Source: a virus
DNA length: 27,213 nucleotides
IMG/VR virus record: IMGVR_UViG_3300030419_005197
Location: 1-27,213 of that record
Reading direction: 5' to 3' (one strand)
The notes under the pieces were generated by a model that saw nothing but the letters and a program-made list of their open reading frames with translations, did not search any database and had not been told where the DNA came from. Every line of letters starts with the position of its first letter. Positions within the stretch are counted from its first letter, which is position 1. A program made the translations under genes and the position numbers. Positions 13,984 to 22,467 of the stretch are shown here, piece by piece.

Positions 13984-14655
13984 CTACCTCGTTTGTATCG
14001 CCGCCGAATCGGCGTTTGCGGCCTGAGCAAATCCCGTGCCGGACTTATAGGAAATCACATACCCACGCTCTCCAGACCACATGTTGCCAAGAGCAATCCC
14101 GTTCGACGCACCATCAGCCCAGTAGATATCAGCGTCCGCACTAGACTGGCTCACGTCAGGAACAAACCTACAGTTTCTTATCGCACAATTATTCCCACTA
14201 ACATAGACGCCATTGGTCTGATACCCAACGAACGTACAGTTATTTATCGCCCCAAATGTCCCTGCAAGCAAGATAGTTTTTGTTTCTGTAGTTTGAATTT
14301 GTTCAAACTGAATTCCGTTTATATTTACTCTTGTCCCCGTTACGTTGAATGCAATCCCGTCCGACACGATGCGAACATTGCCTATTGCCTCGATCGTCAC
14401 TGACTTATCAATAGTTAGTGTACCCCTAATCCTATACCTTCCAGGGAGAAGGCGTATGACCTCGTTATCCACTGCGGCAGAGATCGCGCCGGATATTGCG
14501 TCTCTAGGGGTCAACTGAACCCCGCCAACGGCAAGCTGTCCGTTGACGCTATCAATGACGCTAATTGTGGAGTTATCAACCTCGACATCCATGGTCAGCG
14601 GGGCCTCTATTGCTCGGGTGCCGACTCGATAGTCCTCTCGTGACCCCACGCTCAT
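13984..14655 (-). CDS. Short right-handed beta-helix (tailspike-like) protein
   Basis: The protein has 223 residues. From about residue 50 it shows the pattern of a right-handed parallel beta-helix: AISAAVDNEVIRLLPGRYRI, then short strands ending in Asn or Gly such as VNINGIQFEQI, INNCTFVGYQTNGVYVSG and CAIRNCRFV. Such 'x-I-x-N-C-x-F' ladders are characteristic of pectate-lyase-fold tailspikes. At 223 residues it is much shorter than enzymatic tailspikes, and no clear catalytic Asp/Glu cluster can be assigned. Its ATG overlaps the nozzle gene's TGA (ATGA), and AAGGGGG lies upstream. A role as spike base, adaptor or small receptor-binding protein is likely from its place next to the nozzle gene. 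Confidence 0.72.
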   Translation of the reverse strand: MSVGSREDYRVGTRAIEAPLTMDVEVDNSTISVIDSVNGQLAVGGVQLTPRDAISGAISAAVDNEVIRLLPGRYRIRGTLTIDKSVTIEAIGNVRIVSDGIAFNVTGTRVNINGIQFEQIQTTETKTILLAGTFGAINNCTFVGYQTNGVYVSGNNCAIRNCRFVPDVSQSSADADIYWADGASNGIALGNMWSGERGYVISYKSGTGFAQAANADSAAIQTR

Positions 14656-16754
14656 CTCGTGACCCCCTTCTCAATCATGACAACCAGGGACATGCTGACG
14701 ATCCTTATGGGAGCGCCAGACTCATCGTCTACGCGCTTCCGAATTGCAACGCGCACAAACTGTGTTGACGGGCACCGCACATCAACGCGCTTGTCAAATG
14801 GCTGGTAGGGCACCCAGTTGTGGTATTCGGAGCTTGCGCTTGCCCCGACTGCCTGCCATTTTCCCTTGGAGGTGTTTCCGGGGTTTGGCTGCCAAAAGTA
14901 GGTTCCATCTATGTTTACGCAAAACTCATCTGGCCATGGGTTTACCGTTGTCGCAAACTCCCTGCTGTCTGTAGATGACGGCGCATCGGCCTGATTTACA
15001 GACTCGAAGGGGGCGATTTCTGGAACAAAGACAAGGTGGGTCTTGTTTGTGTCGGTCGAAATAAAGTCGTCCCTTCTTTTGGCATACATCCTAAGTCGGA
15101 TCTGTCGATACAGTTTGGGCACCGCCATTCCCATATGAAATCTGCGCGACACCGCCACCATCTCAAATGGGTATTCCGCTAGAACCGGATCTGCGGCGGG
15201 ATATGTCATCTTCTGGTCGCCAATATTTGGCCTGTCCATCACAGCTATCGCCATGTGTGTGGCCTGCCTCTTCGGCATGTCGGCAACAGTCGCAGAGTTA
15301 TAGCAGTGGAATGCTTGAGAAAAGAGTCGATCTGGATCGATCTTGCTGCCCATAATAGTATAGTGGCCAGCCATGGCGGACCCAACAACATCGGTCGGGC
15401 TGGCTTCAGATCCGCCTGCGGACAAGCCAGCAGACACCCAGAACCACAACCTCTTTGAGGGATAATGGCAGCACACAATAATATCGTTTGTCTCTACAGC
15501 ACTGCCCCCTTTGAGGGCGACACAATAAGTATCCCTAGACCCTATGACTGCGGCGGATGCCTCACCAAGCTGGGACTGAGAAACTATATAAGGAATATGG
15601 ATTTCTGTTCCTGCTGGCGCTTGCTGTCTTGGAAAGGAGAAGTTCGAGTCCTCGCCATTGAACATCCGATCCAGTGGCGCAGAAATGCGAAGTGGAAGAC
15701 CGGAGCCATTCCAAGCATATATCCCGTCCCTGGCGAGCCACATGAGCATTCCATCCCTAGTCTGCTGGATGGTCCTATGGGAGACGCAGCCGACACCCAT
15801 TATTTTTCTAGTGTGCGCTGGAGGGGCGTTTGTTACCCACATCTCCGTATCGGTAAAAACAATCAACTGCTTCCTGAAGGAGGCAAGACCTGTGACGGGC
15901 CGATATGTGGGCATCATGGATATCATGACAGGCCGAACAGCCATGGGCTCTGCAAAGTCAGAAAAGAACATTGCCGCCGCACCGGCCTGTACACTCTTAA
16001 GGTCTGGAGAAAGCTTCAGCCCATCCTTCGTCGCCTCATCCGTCGCCATGATTTGACTTGAATCAGTCTCAATCGTCTTGTCAGCGACAAGCCATTGCCT
16101 ATTACTGAAACCAGCGTAAACCATGCGACCAAGGTGCTCGACCATAATGCTGGAGCCCATCATCTCAGTGAAATATGCAAACTGATCCTGGCTGGCAGCC
16201 GACTTGTAGAAAGACTGGCTCACATCCGTTATCTGAGTCTCATTCTCAGACCACCTCCAGATTCTATTCCCATTGCAGAAGTATACTGACTGTGCAAACT
16301 CTGCGAAAACATAGGGTTTACCTGGCTCTTCAGAGCGAAGAGTCACCGCCCCGGCTGCAAGGTTTGCCACATGACCCGTTGTTGTGTAGACGATTGCCTT
16401 GACAGTCTCTGGATCAACCGCTGCGGATGCCGTATTCGGCCTGAAAACTGCGATTATATAGTCTATGCCGCTTGGAGCCGAGAACAGATAACTGCCCATT
16501 GGCATCACATTCTCGATGGCAGCGGTCTTCCAGGTGTCGGGCTCGTACCTTTTGGTCCCCACAGACGGGTCTGGATCGTCAACAGACTTCCAGGTTTCTG
16601 GCGTCTTGATCACCCTCCAACCATCGCGCGCCTCAAGATTTCCCTTTGACAAATCGCAGTTGATCAGAAAATCAAATTCGTTCTGGCCCTGCTTGGCGGT
16701 TTCTAGCTGCATCCCCCCGAACACCGGAAGGACCTGCGATTCTTGAACGGCCAC
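14652..16754 (-). CDS. Tail nozzle / packaged-DNA stabilisation protein (beta-propeller-like)
   Basis: This protein of about 700 residues begins GTG GTG GCC. The second GTG (16754) is chosen because GGAGG lies six bases before it; starting at 16757 adds one residue. The N-terminal part (VLPVFGGMQLETAKQG with NLEARDGWRVI after it) and blade-like repeats such as LIVFTDTEMWVTN, MLMWLARDGIYAWNG and VYFCNGNRIWRW recall the beta-propeller nozzle proteins of short-tailed phages (P22 gp10-like, T7 gp12-like). It would close the tail end and hold packaged DNA. It follows the adaptor gene and is translationally coupled to the beta-helix gene. Family assignment is by pattern; no alignment was done. Confidence 0.75.
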   Translation of the reverse strand: MAVQESQVLPVFGGMQLETAKQGQNEFDFLINCDLSKGNLEARDGWRVIKTPETWKSVDDPDPSVGTKRYEPDTWKTAAIENVMPMGSYLFSAPSGIDYIIAVFRPNTASAAVDPETVKAIVYTTTGHVANLAAGAVTLRSEEPGKPYVFAEFAQSVYFCNGNRIWRWSENETQITDVSQSFYKSAASQDQFAYFTEMMGSSIMVEHLGRMVYAGFSNRQWLVADKTIETDSSQIMATDEATKDGLKLSPDLKSVQAGAAAMFFSDFAEPMAVRPVMISMMPTYRPVTGLASFRKQLIVFTDTEMWVTNAPPAHTRKIMGVGCVSHRTIQQTRDGMLMWLARDGIYAWNGSGLPLRISAPLDRMFNGEDSNFSFPRQQAPAGTEIHIPYIVSQSQLGEASAAVIGSRDTYCVALKGGSAVETNDIIVCCHYPSKRLWFWVSAGLSAGGSEASPTDVVGSAMAGHYTIMGSKIDPDRLFSQAFHCYNSATVADMPKRQATHMAIAVMDRPNIGDQKMTYPAADPVLAEYPFEMVAVSRRFHMGMAVPKLYRQIRLRMYAKRRDDFISTDTNKTHLVFVPEIAPFESVNQADAPSSTDSREFATTVNPWPDEFCVNIDGTYFWQPNPGNTSKGKWQAVGASASSEYHNWVPYQPFDKRVDVRCPSTQFVRVAIRKRVDDESGAPIRIVSMSLVVMIEKGVTR

Positions 16755-16766
16755 CACTCGCCTCCA

Positions 16767-17510
16767 CTATCCGTGTTGGTTCGTTACGCGAGAGGGCGCT
16801 TGACTTTGCTGTTGCAGGCCAAGCGTATCAACGAGCGTTTGGAATTTCCTTACATATCGAGAGCGAAGGTCCGCACTGTCCTCTCCAACATTCATTAGAA
16901 TGTCGATTGCGGCGAGCATTGGGATGATGTCATGGTGCTCAAGCAGTTCTCCGGTTGTTCCGCCGTCAATGGAGAGCAACTCCTTGTCGTCTCCAGATGG
17001 GTCCGAAACAACTGGAACCATGTGAATCCAAAGGAATAGGTCTGTGTCGCTCATTGGGTAGACAAACAGATTTCTTCCATAGAGCTTCCACTGTCTTGGA
17101 CCACCTGCGATCTGTGTCCACGGGTCTTCTGAGGGGCCCGTAACGCTGCCCTGATAAAGCTCGATAATGTCTTCAGCCACCGGCATTACGGTCGCACCAT
17201 TCGTCGAGGAGGGGTCAGACTGCTCATCAAGCTCGAACATGCCAACAACCCGCGTCCACCGCCCAACCTTCAAGACCGGACCTGCGGTAGACTGATCGTC
17301 AGTGTCGTTTAGCTCAATCGAGACGCTATTGCCAGGATAAGTGACCCGAACCCGCTTGTGGAAGTAGTCCACAGTTCTGGCGCATATATCTGAGTATATC
17401 TCTCTGTTCGCCGCAATAATAAGATTGTTCAGCTTTGTGTCCGTCCACTGCGCGGCAGAGGGCTCATTGATAAAGAACCTCACTCTTGCCCTGGCCTCTC
17501 CAAGGTTCAT
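16767..17510 (-). CDS. Head-tail adaptor (portal-ring adaptor, P22 gp4 / T7 gp11-like)
   Basis: The protein has 247 residues. The N-terminal MNLGEARARVRFFINEPSAA and WTDTKLNNLIIAANREIYSD pattern, with helices around 2-15 and 22-42 and the WTD motif between, is the hallmark of adaptor proteins that bind under the portal. A beta-rich middle (about 50-180, with RQWKLYGRNLFVYPM) and a C-terminal helix (about 190-235, AAIDILMNVGEDSADLRSRY) complete the expected layout. A run of Gs seven to eight bases before the ATG serves as ribosome binding site. The gene lies directly before the nozzle gene, the normal order in podovirus-type genomes. Confidence 0.75.
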   Translation of the reverse strand: MNLGEARARVRFFINEPSAAQWTDTKLNNLIIAANREIYSDICARTVDYFHKRVRVTYPGNSVSIELNDTDDQSTAGPVLKVGRWTRVVGMFELDEQSDPSSTNGATVMPVAEDIIELYQGSVTGPSEDPWTQIAGGPRQWKLYGRNLFVYPMSDTDLFLWIHMVPVVSDPSGDDKELLSIDGGTTGELLEHHDIIPMLAAIDILMNVGEDSADLRSRYVRKFQTLVDTLGLQQQSQAPSRVTNQHG

Positions 17511-17519
17511 GTCACCCCC

Positions 17520-18002
17520 CTAGACTGGCGCTGAACGCGGCACTGAGATGGTTGGGTACGGGTCGCCCATATTCAACTCTTTCTCTCTGTACTTGCGTAT
17601 GAGCCATTCTGCGAAATGTGGATCGCAGTTCTTCATTGCTTCCCGCTGGTAATCTTCGTCTTCTTTCTTGACGTGCTCACCAAGCCTTTTCCTTCTGGCG
17701 CGAAGACGCTCTCTCTTTAGGAGGTTTCGGCTCTCCCACCCCGCCTCGTCCAATCGGTCTAGGATATTCCAGGTCTCTCCAGGCTCGACATCGCGAAGGA
17801 AGAACATGTGCCCGTTGTCGCCCTCGGCAAAGAGCATGTGCTTCTTCTCTGGCACATAGTAAACAATGCGGACCTGTGGGTGCCGCTCATGTATGGCGGA
17901 CAAGACATCTTCTGGGAATCCGTAAAGGACCCCATCGCGGATATCGTCACCAAATCCGTCAACAAACGAGAACTCTTCTGTAGACTGTCGAATGATGCCC
18001 AT
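17520..18002 (-). CDS. Hypothetical protein between coat and adaptor genes
   Basis: This 160-residue protein belongs to no family I recognise. Residues 1-85 are mixed alpha/beta with aromatic and acidic residues (HPQVRIVYYVPEKKHMLFAE). Residues about 86-145 are a highly charged helix rich in Arg, Lys and Glu (LLKRERLRARRKRLGEHVKK). The end (MGDPYPTISVPRSAPV) is extended. A GGAG four bases upstream supports the ATG. The gene follows a hairpin placed after the coat gene and precedes the adaptor gene by nine bases. In this position many phages encode a head completion or decoration protein, but nothing in the sequence confirms that. Confidence 0.65.
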   Translation of the reverse strand: MGIIRQSTEEFSFVDGFGDDIRDGVLYGFPEDVLSAIHERHPQVRIVYYVPEKKHMLFAEGDNGHMFFLRDVEPGETWNILDRLDEAGWESRNLLKRERLRARRKRLGEHVKKEDEDYQREAMKNCDPHFAEWLIRKYREKELNMGDPYPTISVPRSAPV

Positions 18003-18020
18003 CGTACTCCGACCAGAGGT

Positions 18021-18059
18021 GCTGGACCCCAGCCAGGAAAAGCCTGACCAGGGTCCAGC
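18021..18059 (-). terminator. Hairpin between coat gene and next gene (possible attenuator)
   Basis: A perfect 9-bp stem (GCTGGACCC at 18021-18029 pairs with GGGTCCAGC at 18051-18059) encloses a smaller 4-bp stem (18034-18037 with 18043-18046) and an AAAAG loop. It begins 11 bases after the coat stop codon. There is no T-run after it in the direction of transcription, so it is not a standard intrinsic terminator. Partial termination, transcript-end protection or processing after the abundant coat message is more likely. The type is assigned for position only. Confidence 0.45.
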
Positions 18060-18070
18060 GACCGATATGA

Positions 18071-19441
18071 CTAGCGAGGCAGATCGGCAGAGTTAACCTC
18101 AATCCCACGAGCAATGCCGTGCGAGTTCAGGTTGTTGAACGCCAACTGCAAGTAGGACTTGTAGAAGGCTTTGACGCCATCCTGCGCGCCTGAACCAGCG
18201 GCAAGAGACTTCAGAACCGCACCACCACGATCGTCCCAACCAAAGTCGCGACGAACGGCCCAGAACAGGTTTGTCTCATCAAGAGCAAACACATAGCCGT
18301 AAGGGCAGTACTTATCCACAACCCAGTCGTACACCTTGTCCGACGCAAAGGTGATCGTCTGATAACCACCCTTGATAACGTCATTGGAGTATCGGGTTTG
18401 TGCGTCCGCCACATTGACATACTCAAGAAGCAGCGAGTAGTGGCTTGCCAACATAGTTGGCGAGCCGCTTCCCAACTCCTGAACATTGTGCAACAGGCTG
18501 TGCAAGAACGTCGTGTCAAAGGTCGTATCACCGTGCGCCTTTGAGTACGTCTGCCAAGTGTAGTCACCACCAGAGGTGATGTCGATACCTTGGAACGACT
18601 GGTTGGCAATCCCCTGGAAGCTTGAATCCAGCGCACCAAGACCATTCAGGCCATTGTCATACTCAAATTTCCCATTCGCCAAGGAAGAGCCAATAACGAA
18701 CTGGTCGCCTCCGGCGGGGGCGTTTCCGTTCTCCACAACAACCGTGATCTCAGTTGCCGAATTGACCGCACTAACGTACCCGTCGCCATCCCCAACAGGA
18801 TTCGCATTGCCAAACTGACCAGCAACAGCGGGGCTGCCCCAAACGACGGCCTGACCAACGCGAAAGTAGCGAGTGGTGCTCGCCGCATCTGCGTTGGCAT
18901 ACCCAAGCGGGGCGAGAATCGTGCTCTTGCCGCCAGCAACCGCGCCGGTCTGAGTTCCAAGAACACAGTTAAGGCGATCACCATTATTGCCGCTGCCGTT
19001 GATCGGCATTCCCCACACAGATCGACCGAAATGATTCTGGGCATCATTGACGAGCCCCTGCATTTCCGAATCCAGCGCACGGCGAAAGCCACCTCGATCA
19101 GAGAGAACAGCGTCCAAGGCGAGGCCGGTCAACTGAATCGTTCCGTAGAACAGAACGTCAGTAATCTCTGCCTGCTTGTAGAACTGTCCGCCCGGATCGG
19201 GAATGCTCCCCGTCTCATCACGGAAGCCAACGCCAGTGTTGCGCTTGGTGTGAACCGGGAACATGACCTTTCGGCCACTCCACTTCATGTCCTTGCGCTT
19301 CTCCAGGCGTTTCAGCATGAAGTTGTTGTTGTTCAAGGTCTCCGCAATGCGAGGACCGTAAAAATCCTTCAACAGACCGTCTAAGGTCTGATAGGTAGAT
19401 GTAGCAGCGCCTTTCTTGACGCCTTTGGTGTAAACAGCCAT
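18071..19441 (-). CDS. Major capsid (coat) protein, HK97-fold-like
   Basis: The protein has 456 residues. The N-terminal region (about 10-75) has the layout of coat proteins of the HK97 fold: TLDGLLKDFYGPRIAETLNN, then KWSGRKVMFPVHTKRNTGVG with a following DETGSIPDPGGQFY loop. The helix-rich segment at about 85-130 (TGLALDAVLSDRGGFRRALD) could be the spine helix. Residues about 195-240 form an inserted beta-rich part with an Asn/Gly/Ala-rich surface. A GGAG nine bases upstream of the ATG is the ribosome binding site. The gene follows the scaffold gene, as expected. The family is recognised by pattern and context; crosslinking residues or cleavage sites cannot be asserted. Confidence 0.8.
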   Translation of the reverse strand: MAVYTKGVKKGAATSTYQTLDGLLKDFYGPRIAETLNNNNFMLKRLEKRKDMKWSGRKVMFPVHTKRNTGVGFRDETGSIPDPGGQFYKQAEITDVLFYGTIQLTGLALDAVLSDRGGFRRALDSEMQGLVNDAQNHFGRSVWGMPINGSGNNGDRLNCVLGTQTGAVAGGKSTILAPLGYANADAASTTRYFRVGQAVVWGSPAVAGQFGNANPVGDGDGYVSAVNSATEITVVVENGNAPAGGDQFVIGSSLANGKFEYDNGLNGLGALDSSFQGIANQSFQGIDITSGGDYTWQTYSKAHGDTTFDTTFLHSLLHNVQELGSGSPTMLASHYSLLLEYVNVADAQTRYSNDVIKGGYQTITFASDKVYDWVVDKYCPYGYVFALDETNLFWAVRRDFGWDDRGGAVLKSLAAGSGAQDGVKAFYKSYLQLAFNNLNSHGIARGIEVNSADLPR

Positions 19442-19458
19442 TTTATTTTACTCCAAAC

Positions 19459-20436
19459 TCAGCCCGAGGGTATGTTGGCTTCCAGCCACGCATCCACCGC
19501 CAAACCGAATTCTTTTTTCGATAGTTTTGCTGGGTCTGGAGCTTTTGTGACAACCTTGGACGCGGCACTTCCGCGCCCCTTTACTGGTCGTCGTCCAGAC
19601 CGCTTTGTCTTTACTTTTCCAACAGCAGCCTCCTGCGCCTGCTTATAGATGCTGTCAAAAGTCAGGAATGCGCCATTTACCGCAGAACGGACCTCTTCGA
19701 TTCTATTTGGATCGGCACCGATAGCACCCAGGTGGGTGTATCCGGCCTCCCAAAGTCGAGCCTTGACGTCGTTGTTGTCGGCAAATTTGCTTCCCTTTGT
19801 GGCACCCTCCACAAAGCCCTGTACAGTCTCCTGTACCCATCTCTGGTAGTTAGCCATACGATGGCTTTCTTGGGCTTGCCTCTCTTGATCTTCTTTCTCC
19901 GATCGCATCCGACTTAGCTCATCGCGCATCCGTTTCATGTCAACGCGAAGAACCTGTGTCTCGTAATCAGGATCCATCTCATCAAGATCGGCATATGGAT
20001 CTTTGGGTGGAGGTGGCGGAGGCGCAGGATTATTATTCACAAGCATCTGACGAAGCTCCTGAATGACACCAACCAACTGGCTATTCTGCTGAGAGAGATT
20101 ATCCAGTTGCCTATCGCGGTTCCCAATCTTTCGATCAAGCTCCGCCTTTAGGTTCTGAAGGCTTCTCCCACCACCATCTTCATGATCCTCTTCAGGCCGA
20201 GCCCCAATGGCATCGCCGTCATAAGGATTGTCCACACTATCGACCTCTGCTGACTCTTCATCTGGGCCTGACGCGCCCAATTCGATAGAATCATCTTCGT
20301 CCGCAGGGGCGACAGAAGACTCATCAGAATCATAATCAACAGACTCACCCGAATTGCCCGACGCGGCGTCAAGCGCAGCATCAAACTCTTCAGCCGTACC
20401 CCATGCGGGGCCTTTGTTTGAAGTAACCTGGGACAT
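19459..20436 (-). CDS. Scaffolding protein
   Basis: This 325-residue protein has the usual scaffold composition. Residues about 15-90 are extremely acidic (SVDYDSDESSVAPADEDDSI). Residues about 93-133 and 155-200 are coiled coil (NLKAELDRKIGNRDRQLDNL). They are separated by an NNNPAPPPPPP segment near 137. A basic stretch near 272-295 (KTKRSGRRPVKGRGSAASK) precedes a short amphipathic end. Basic C-terminal ends bind the coat protein in known scaffolds. The gene lies between portal and coat, the standard place. No protease domain is seen. Its start is preceded by AAGGGG and by a perfect hairpin described separately. Confidence 0.8.
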   Translation of the reverse strand: MSQVTSNKGPAWGTAEEFDAALDAASGNSGESVDYDSDESSVAPADEDDSIELGASGPDEESAEVDSVDNPYDGDAIGARPEEDHEDGGGRSLQNLKAELDRKIGNRDRQLDNLSQQNSQLVGVIQELRQMLVNNNPAPPPPPPKDPYADLDEMDPDYETQVLRVDMKRMRDELSRMRSEKEDQERQAQESHRMANYQRWVQETVQGFVEGATKGSKFADNNDVKARLWEAGYTHLGAIGADPNRIEEVRSAVNGAFLTFDSIYKQAQEAAVGKVKTKRSGRRPVKGRGSAASKVVTKAPDPAKLSKKEFGLAVDAWLEANIPSG

Positions 20437-20446
20437 ATCCCACCCC

Positions 20447-20465
20447 TTGGTCGTTACGCGACCAA
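20447..20465 (-). promoter_or_regulatory. Hairpin directly upstream of the scaffold ribosome binding site
   Basis: TTGGTCG at 20447-20453 pairs perfectly with CGACCAA at 20459-20465 over a five-base loop. In the message the 3' arm ends immediately before the GGGG part of the scaffold ribosome binding site, 11 bases before the ATG. The position fits a translational or stability element between portal and scaffold. Function is inferred. Confidence 0.45.
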
Positions 20466-20469
20466 CCGA

Positions 20470-22467
20470 TTATATAGACGCCCCACTAATTTGAGCCATC
20501 GCCAACTGCTCTGTCGGCAATGGGGGCTCCGTCTCCGCCACGATCGGCTCCTCATAAGCAGGAACGTCAGGCGTGGAGGTTGGAGGTCCCTCGCCCTGTC
20601 CACCAGGAGGGCCTGCTTGGCCCGCCATAGGTGGTACACCGCCCTGGAGCATAGCGGCGTGCTGTTGTATGTGCAACAAGAAAGCGCTCTTGATCTCTTG
20701 AGGAGCGGTGTAGAACCTTTGCTCCTTCATAGTATCGATATGAGTCTCAAGGTGTGCGGCATGATCCTCATACTGAGCAGCATTCACCATTTGGCCACCA
20801 AACAGCATGTCGTTCTCATGTCTCGCCCGCTCTCGATCACGATCCTCACCGCCAAGAATGTCGGCAATATCACCAAACTCAAGCATTCTCAACGCCCTTT
20901 CACGATCAATGAGGCCCATCTGAGCAAGCTGAAGAACAAGCTGCCTGCGCGCCTCGCGATTCGAGGGCAGGCTAGACTCAATCTGGAACTCAACATCCGA
21001 GAATCTGATCTGCCCCGCGTCCAGGGCCAGCACCTCGCTGATGGCATTCTCACCCATAATGCGATAATTCAACTCATAATCAGCATTGTCGCGCCAAGTC
21101 TCAAGCATCATCCGGCCAAGCTCCCTTAGCGCCTGCCTGATGCACTTTAGTGTTGGGCCGAGCTTTGTGTTGTCCTGCTCCGACTGAAACAGAACAGAGC
21201 GACCAGACTGTGATGATCCGGCCATACCCAAAGACGCCTCGTGCAGGCCCAACACATACTGCTGCGCCTCACGGAACATCTGCGTCAAGTTCATCATATT
21301 CGGAGAAACTGGGTCGCCACGAATCCACTGTGGAGGCCCGTGGGTTGGGTTGTATTCAATCTTCTCACCAGGCGCAGAGGTGATCTTAGTCACACCGCTT
21401 CCCTTTGGGATCAACCATTTTCCATGTGCGGCGAGCGTGACCTGCTCAACAATCAGGGAGTATAGCTGGTTCACATTCATCTGAAGCTCGCGTGCGAACC
21501 TCATTGGAGTGATTCCATAGAAAGACTCTGTATCCGGATAGAACGTGCAGTAAACAAACGGCAGCTTGTCGATCGGGTCCTCGTCCTCATCTGGCTTCTC
21601 ATATTCGAGAACGGTCCCTCCAGCACACAAGATCCTCCTGCCGCCAGGAAAATCTTTGCTTGGCCTTTCCCAATACTCTTTGACCATGACCATATTCTCT
21701 GCCAACTCAAGCTGGGTATCCAGTGCGTCAATCCAGCTAAAGCCAAAGGCAGACGGAGAGTCTGGGACGACCTCCTCCCCCCACCTCTCATAAACCTCGT
21801 CAATGTGCATTAGGTGAACATGAACGATCCAGCGGACGTCCCTCATCCTCTTTGCGCCGGGATCTACGAAAATCTCAAACGGGGACACCGACTCGACAGA
21901 AAGGTCCCCCTCTTTCCTTCTGCGCTCTTTTTCAGAAAGATTTAGTTCATCAGCCACCACGGGGTCGACAACTATAGTCTCGCCGCCATCAGGGTCCCAA
22001 GTGACCTTCCACCAGGCAGATCCAGTGGAGAACAGGTCGCTCACCCACCTGGTCAACTCTAGGTCATACCCCATCTTTCTGAAGTGGTATTTGATCAGGC
22101 GCTCGCAGGCACGAGCGATATCGCGGTCCTCGTCGGTGTTTGTTGCCGGAAGAACGCTTGGCTCTGGGCGCTGGGCGGTCAGCTTGGAGACGATGACACG
22201 CTCAATAGAAAACAAGCCATTTACAGTTACCTGTTTTCTCCATGCACGACGCATAACAGGGCGCAAGTTTCCCCTTGAATCGTCCGCAGAATACCATTGA
22301 TCTCCACGAATAAAGGTCTTGTTCAAGAGCCATTCGCGAGCCAATGAGGACCTGGCCTCCTCCGCCAACGTGAACTGCGAATCAACATGGGCAACCGGAT
22401 CTTCACCAGTGCGCCTAATCTCTCTGGCAATCCGCTTGGTACGAACGTCAGCTAGTGACTTTGGCAT
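20470..22467 (-). CDS. Portal protein (P22-type, podoviral)
   Basis: The protein has 665 residues. The N-terminal part has FIRGDQWYSADDSRGNLRPV and RKQVTVNGLFSIERVIVSKL, a pattern usual in P22-type portals. A domain around residues 130-260 (SDLFSTGSAWWKVTWDPDGG and FEIFVDPGAKRMRDVRWIVH) and the later FVYCTFYPDTESFYGITPM plus VNQLYSLIVEQV stretch are also characteristic. The C-terminal 40 residues are Pro/Gly-rich. It forms the ring through which DNA enters and leaves the head and binds the terminase and adaptor. The ATG comes directly after the previous gene's TAA, with GGGGAG 11 bases upstream. Length is normal for the family. Confidence 0.86.
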   Translation of the reverse strand: MPKSLADVRTKRIAREIRRTGEDPVAHVDSQFTLAEEARSSLAREWLLNKTFIRGDQWYSADDSRGNLRPVMRRAWRKQVTVNGLFSIERVIVSKLTAQRPEPSVLPATNTDEDRDIARACERLIKYHFRKMGYDLELTRWVSDLFSTGSAWWKVTWDPDGGETIVVDPVVADELNLSEKERRRKEGDLSVESVSPFEIFVDPGAKRMRDVRWIVHVHLMHIDEVYERWGEEVVPDSPSAFGFSWIDALDTQLELAENMVMVKEYWERPSKDFPGGRRILCAGGTVLEYEKPDEDEDPIDKLPFVYCTFYPDTESFYGITPMRFARELQMNVNQLYSLIVEQVTLAAHGKWLIPKGSGVTKITSAPGEKIEYNPTHGPPQWIRGDPVSPNMMNLTQMFREAQQYVLGLHEASLGMAGSSQSGRSVLFQSEQDNTKLGPTLKCIRQALRELGRMMLETWRDNADYELNYRIMGENAISEVLALDAGQIRFSDVEFQIESSLPSNREARRQLVLQLAQMGLIDRERALRMLEFGDIADILGGEDRDRERARHENDMLFGGQMVNAAQYEDHAAHLETHIDTMKEQRFYTAPQEIKSAFLLHIQQHAAMLQGGVPPMAGQAGPPGGQGEGPPTSTPDVPAYEEPIVAETEPPLPTEQLAMAQISGASI

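Noticed and set aside
15465-16061. A 198-residue plus-strand ORF
   Set aside because: It is antisense to the nozzle gene, with no ribosome binding site and no protein-like pattern.
18021-18059. A standard intrinsic terminator after the coat gene
   Set aside because: The stem is strong, but the following minus-strand bases have no T-run; it is kept only as a possible attenuator or processing element.
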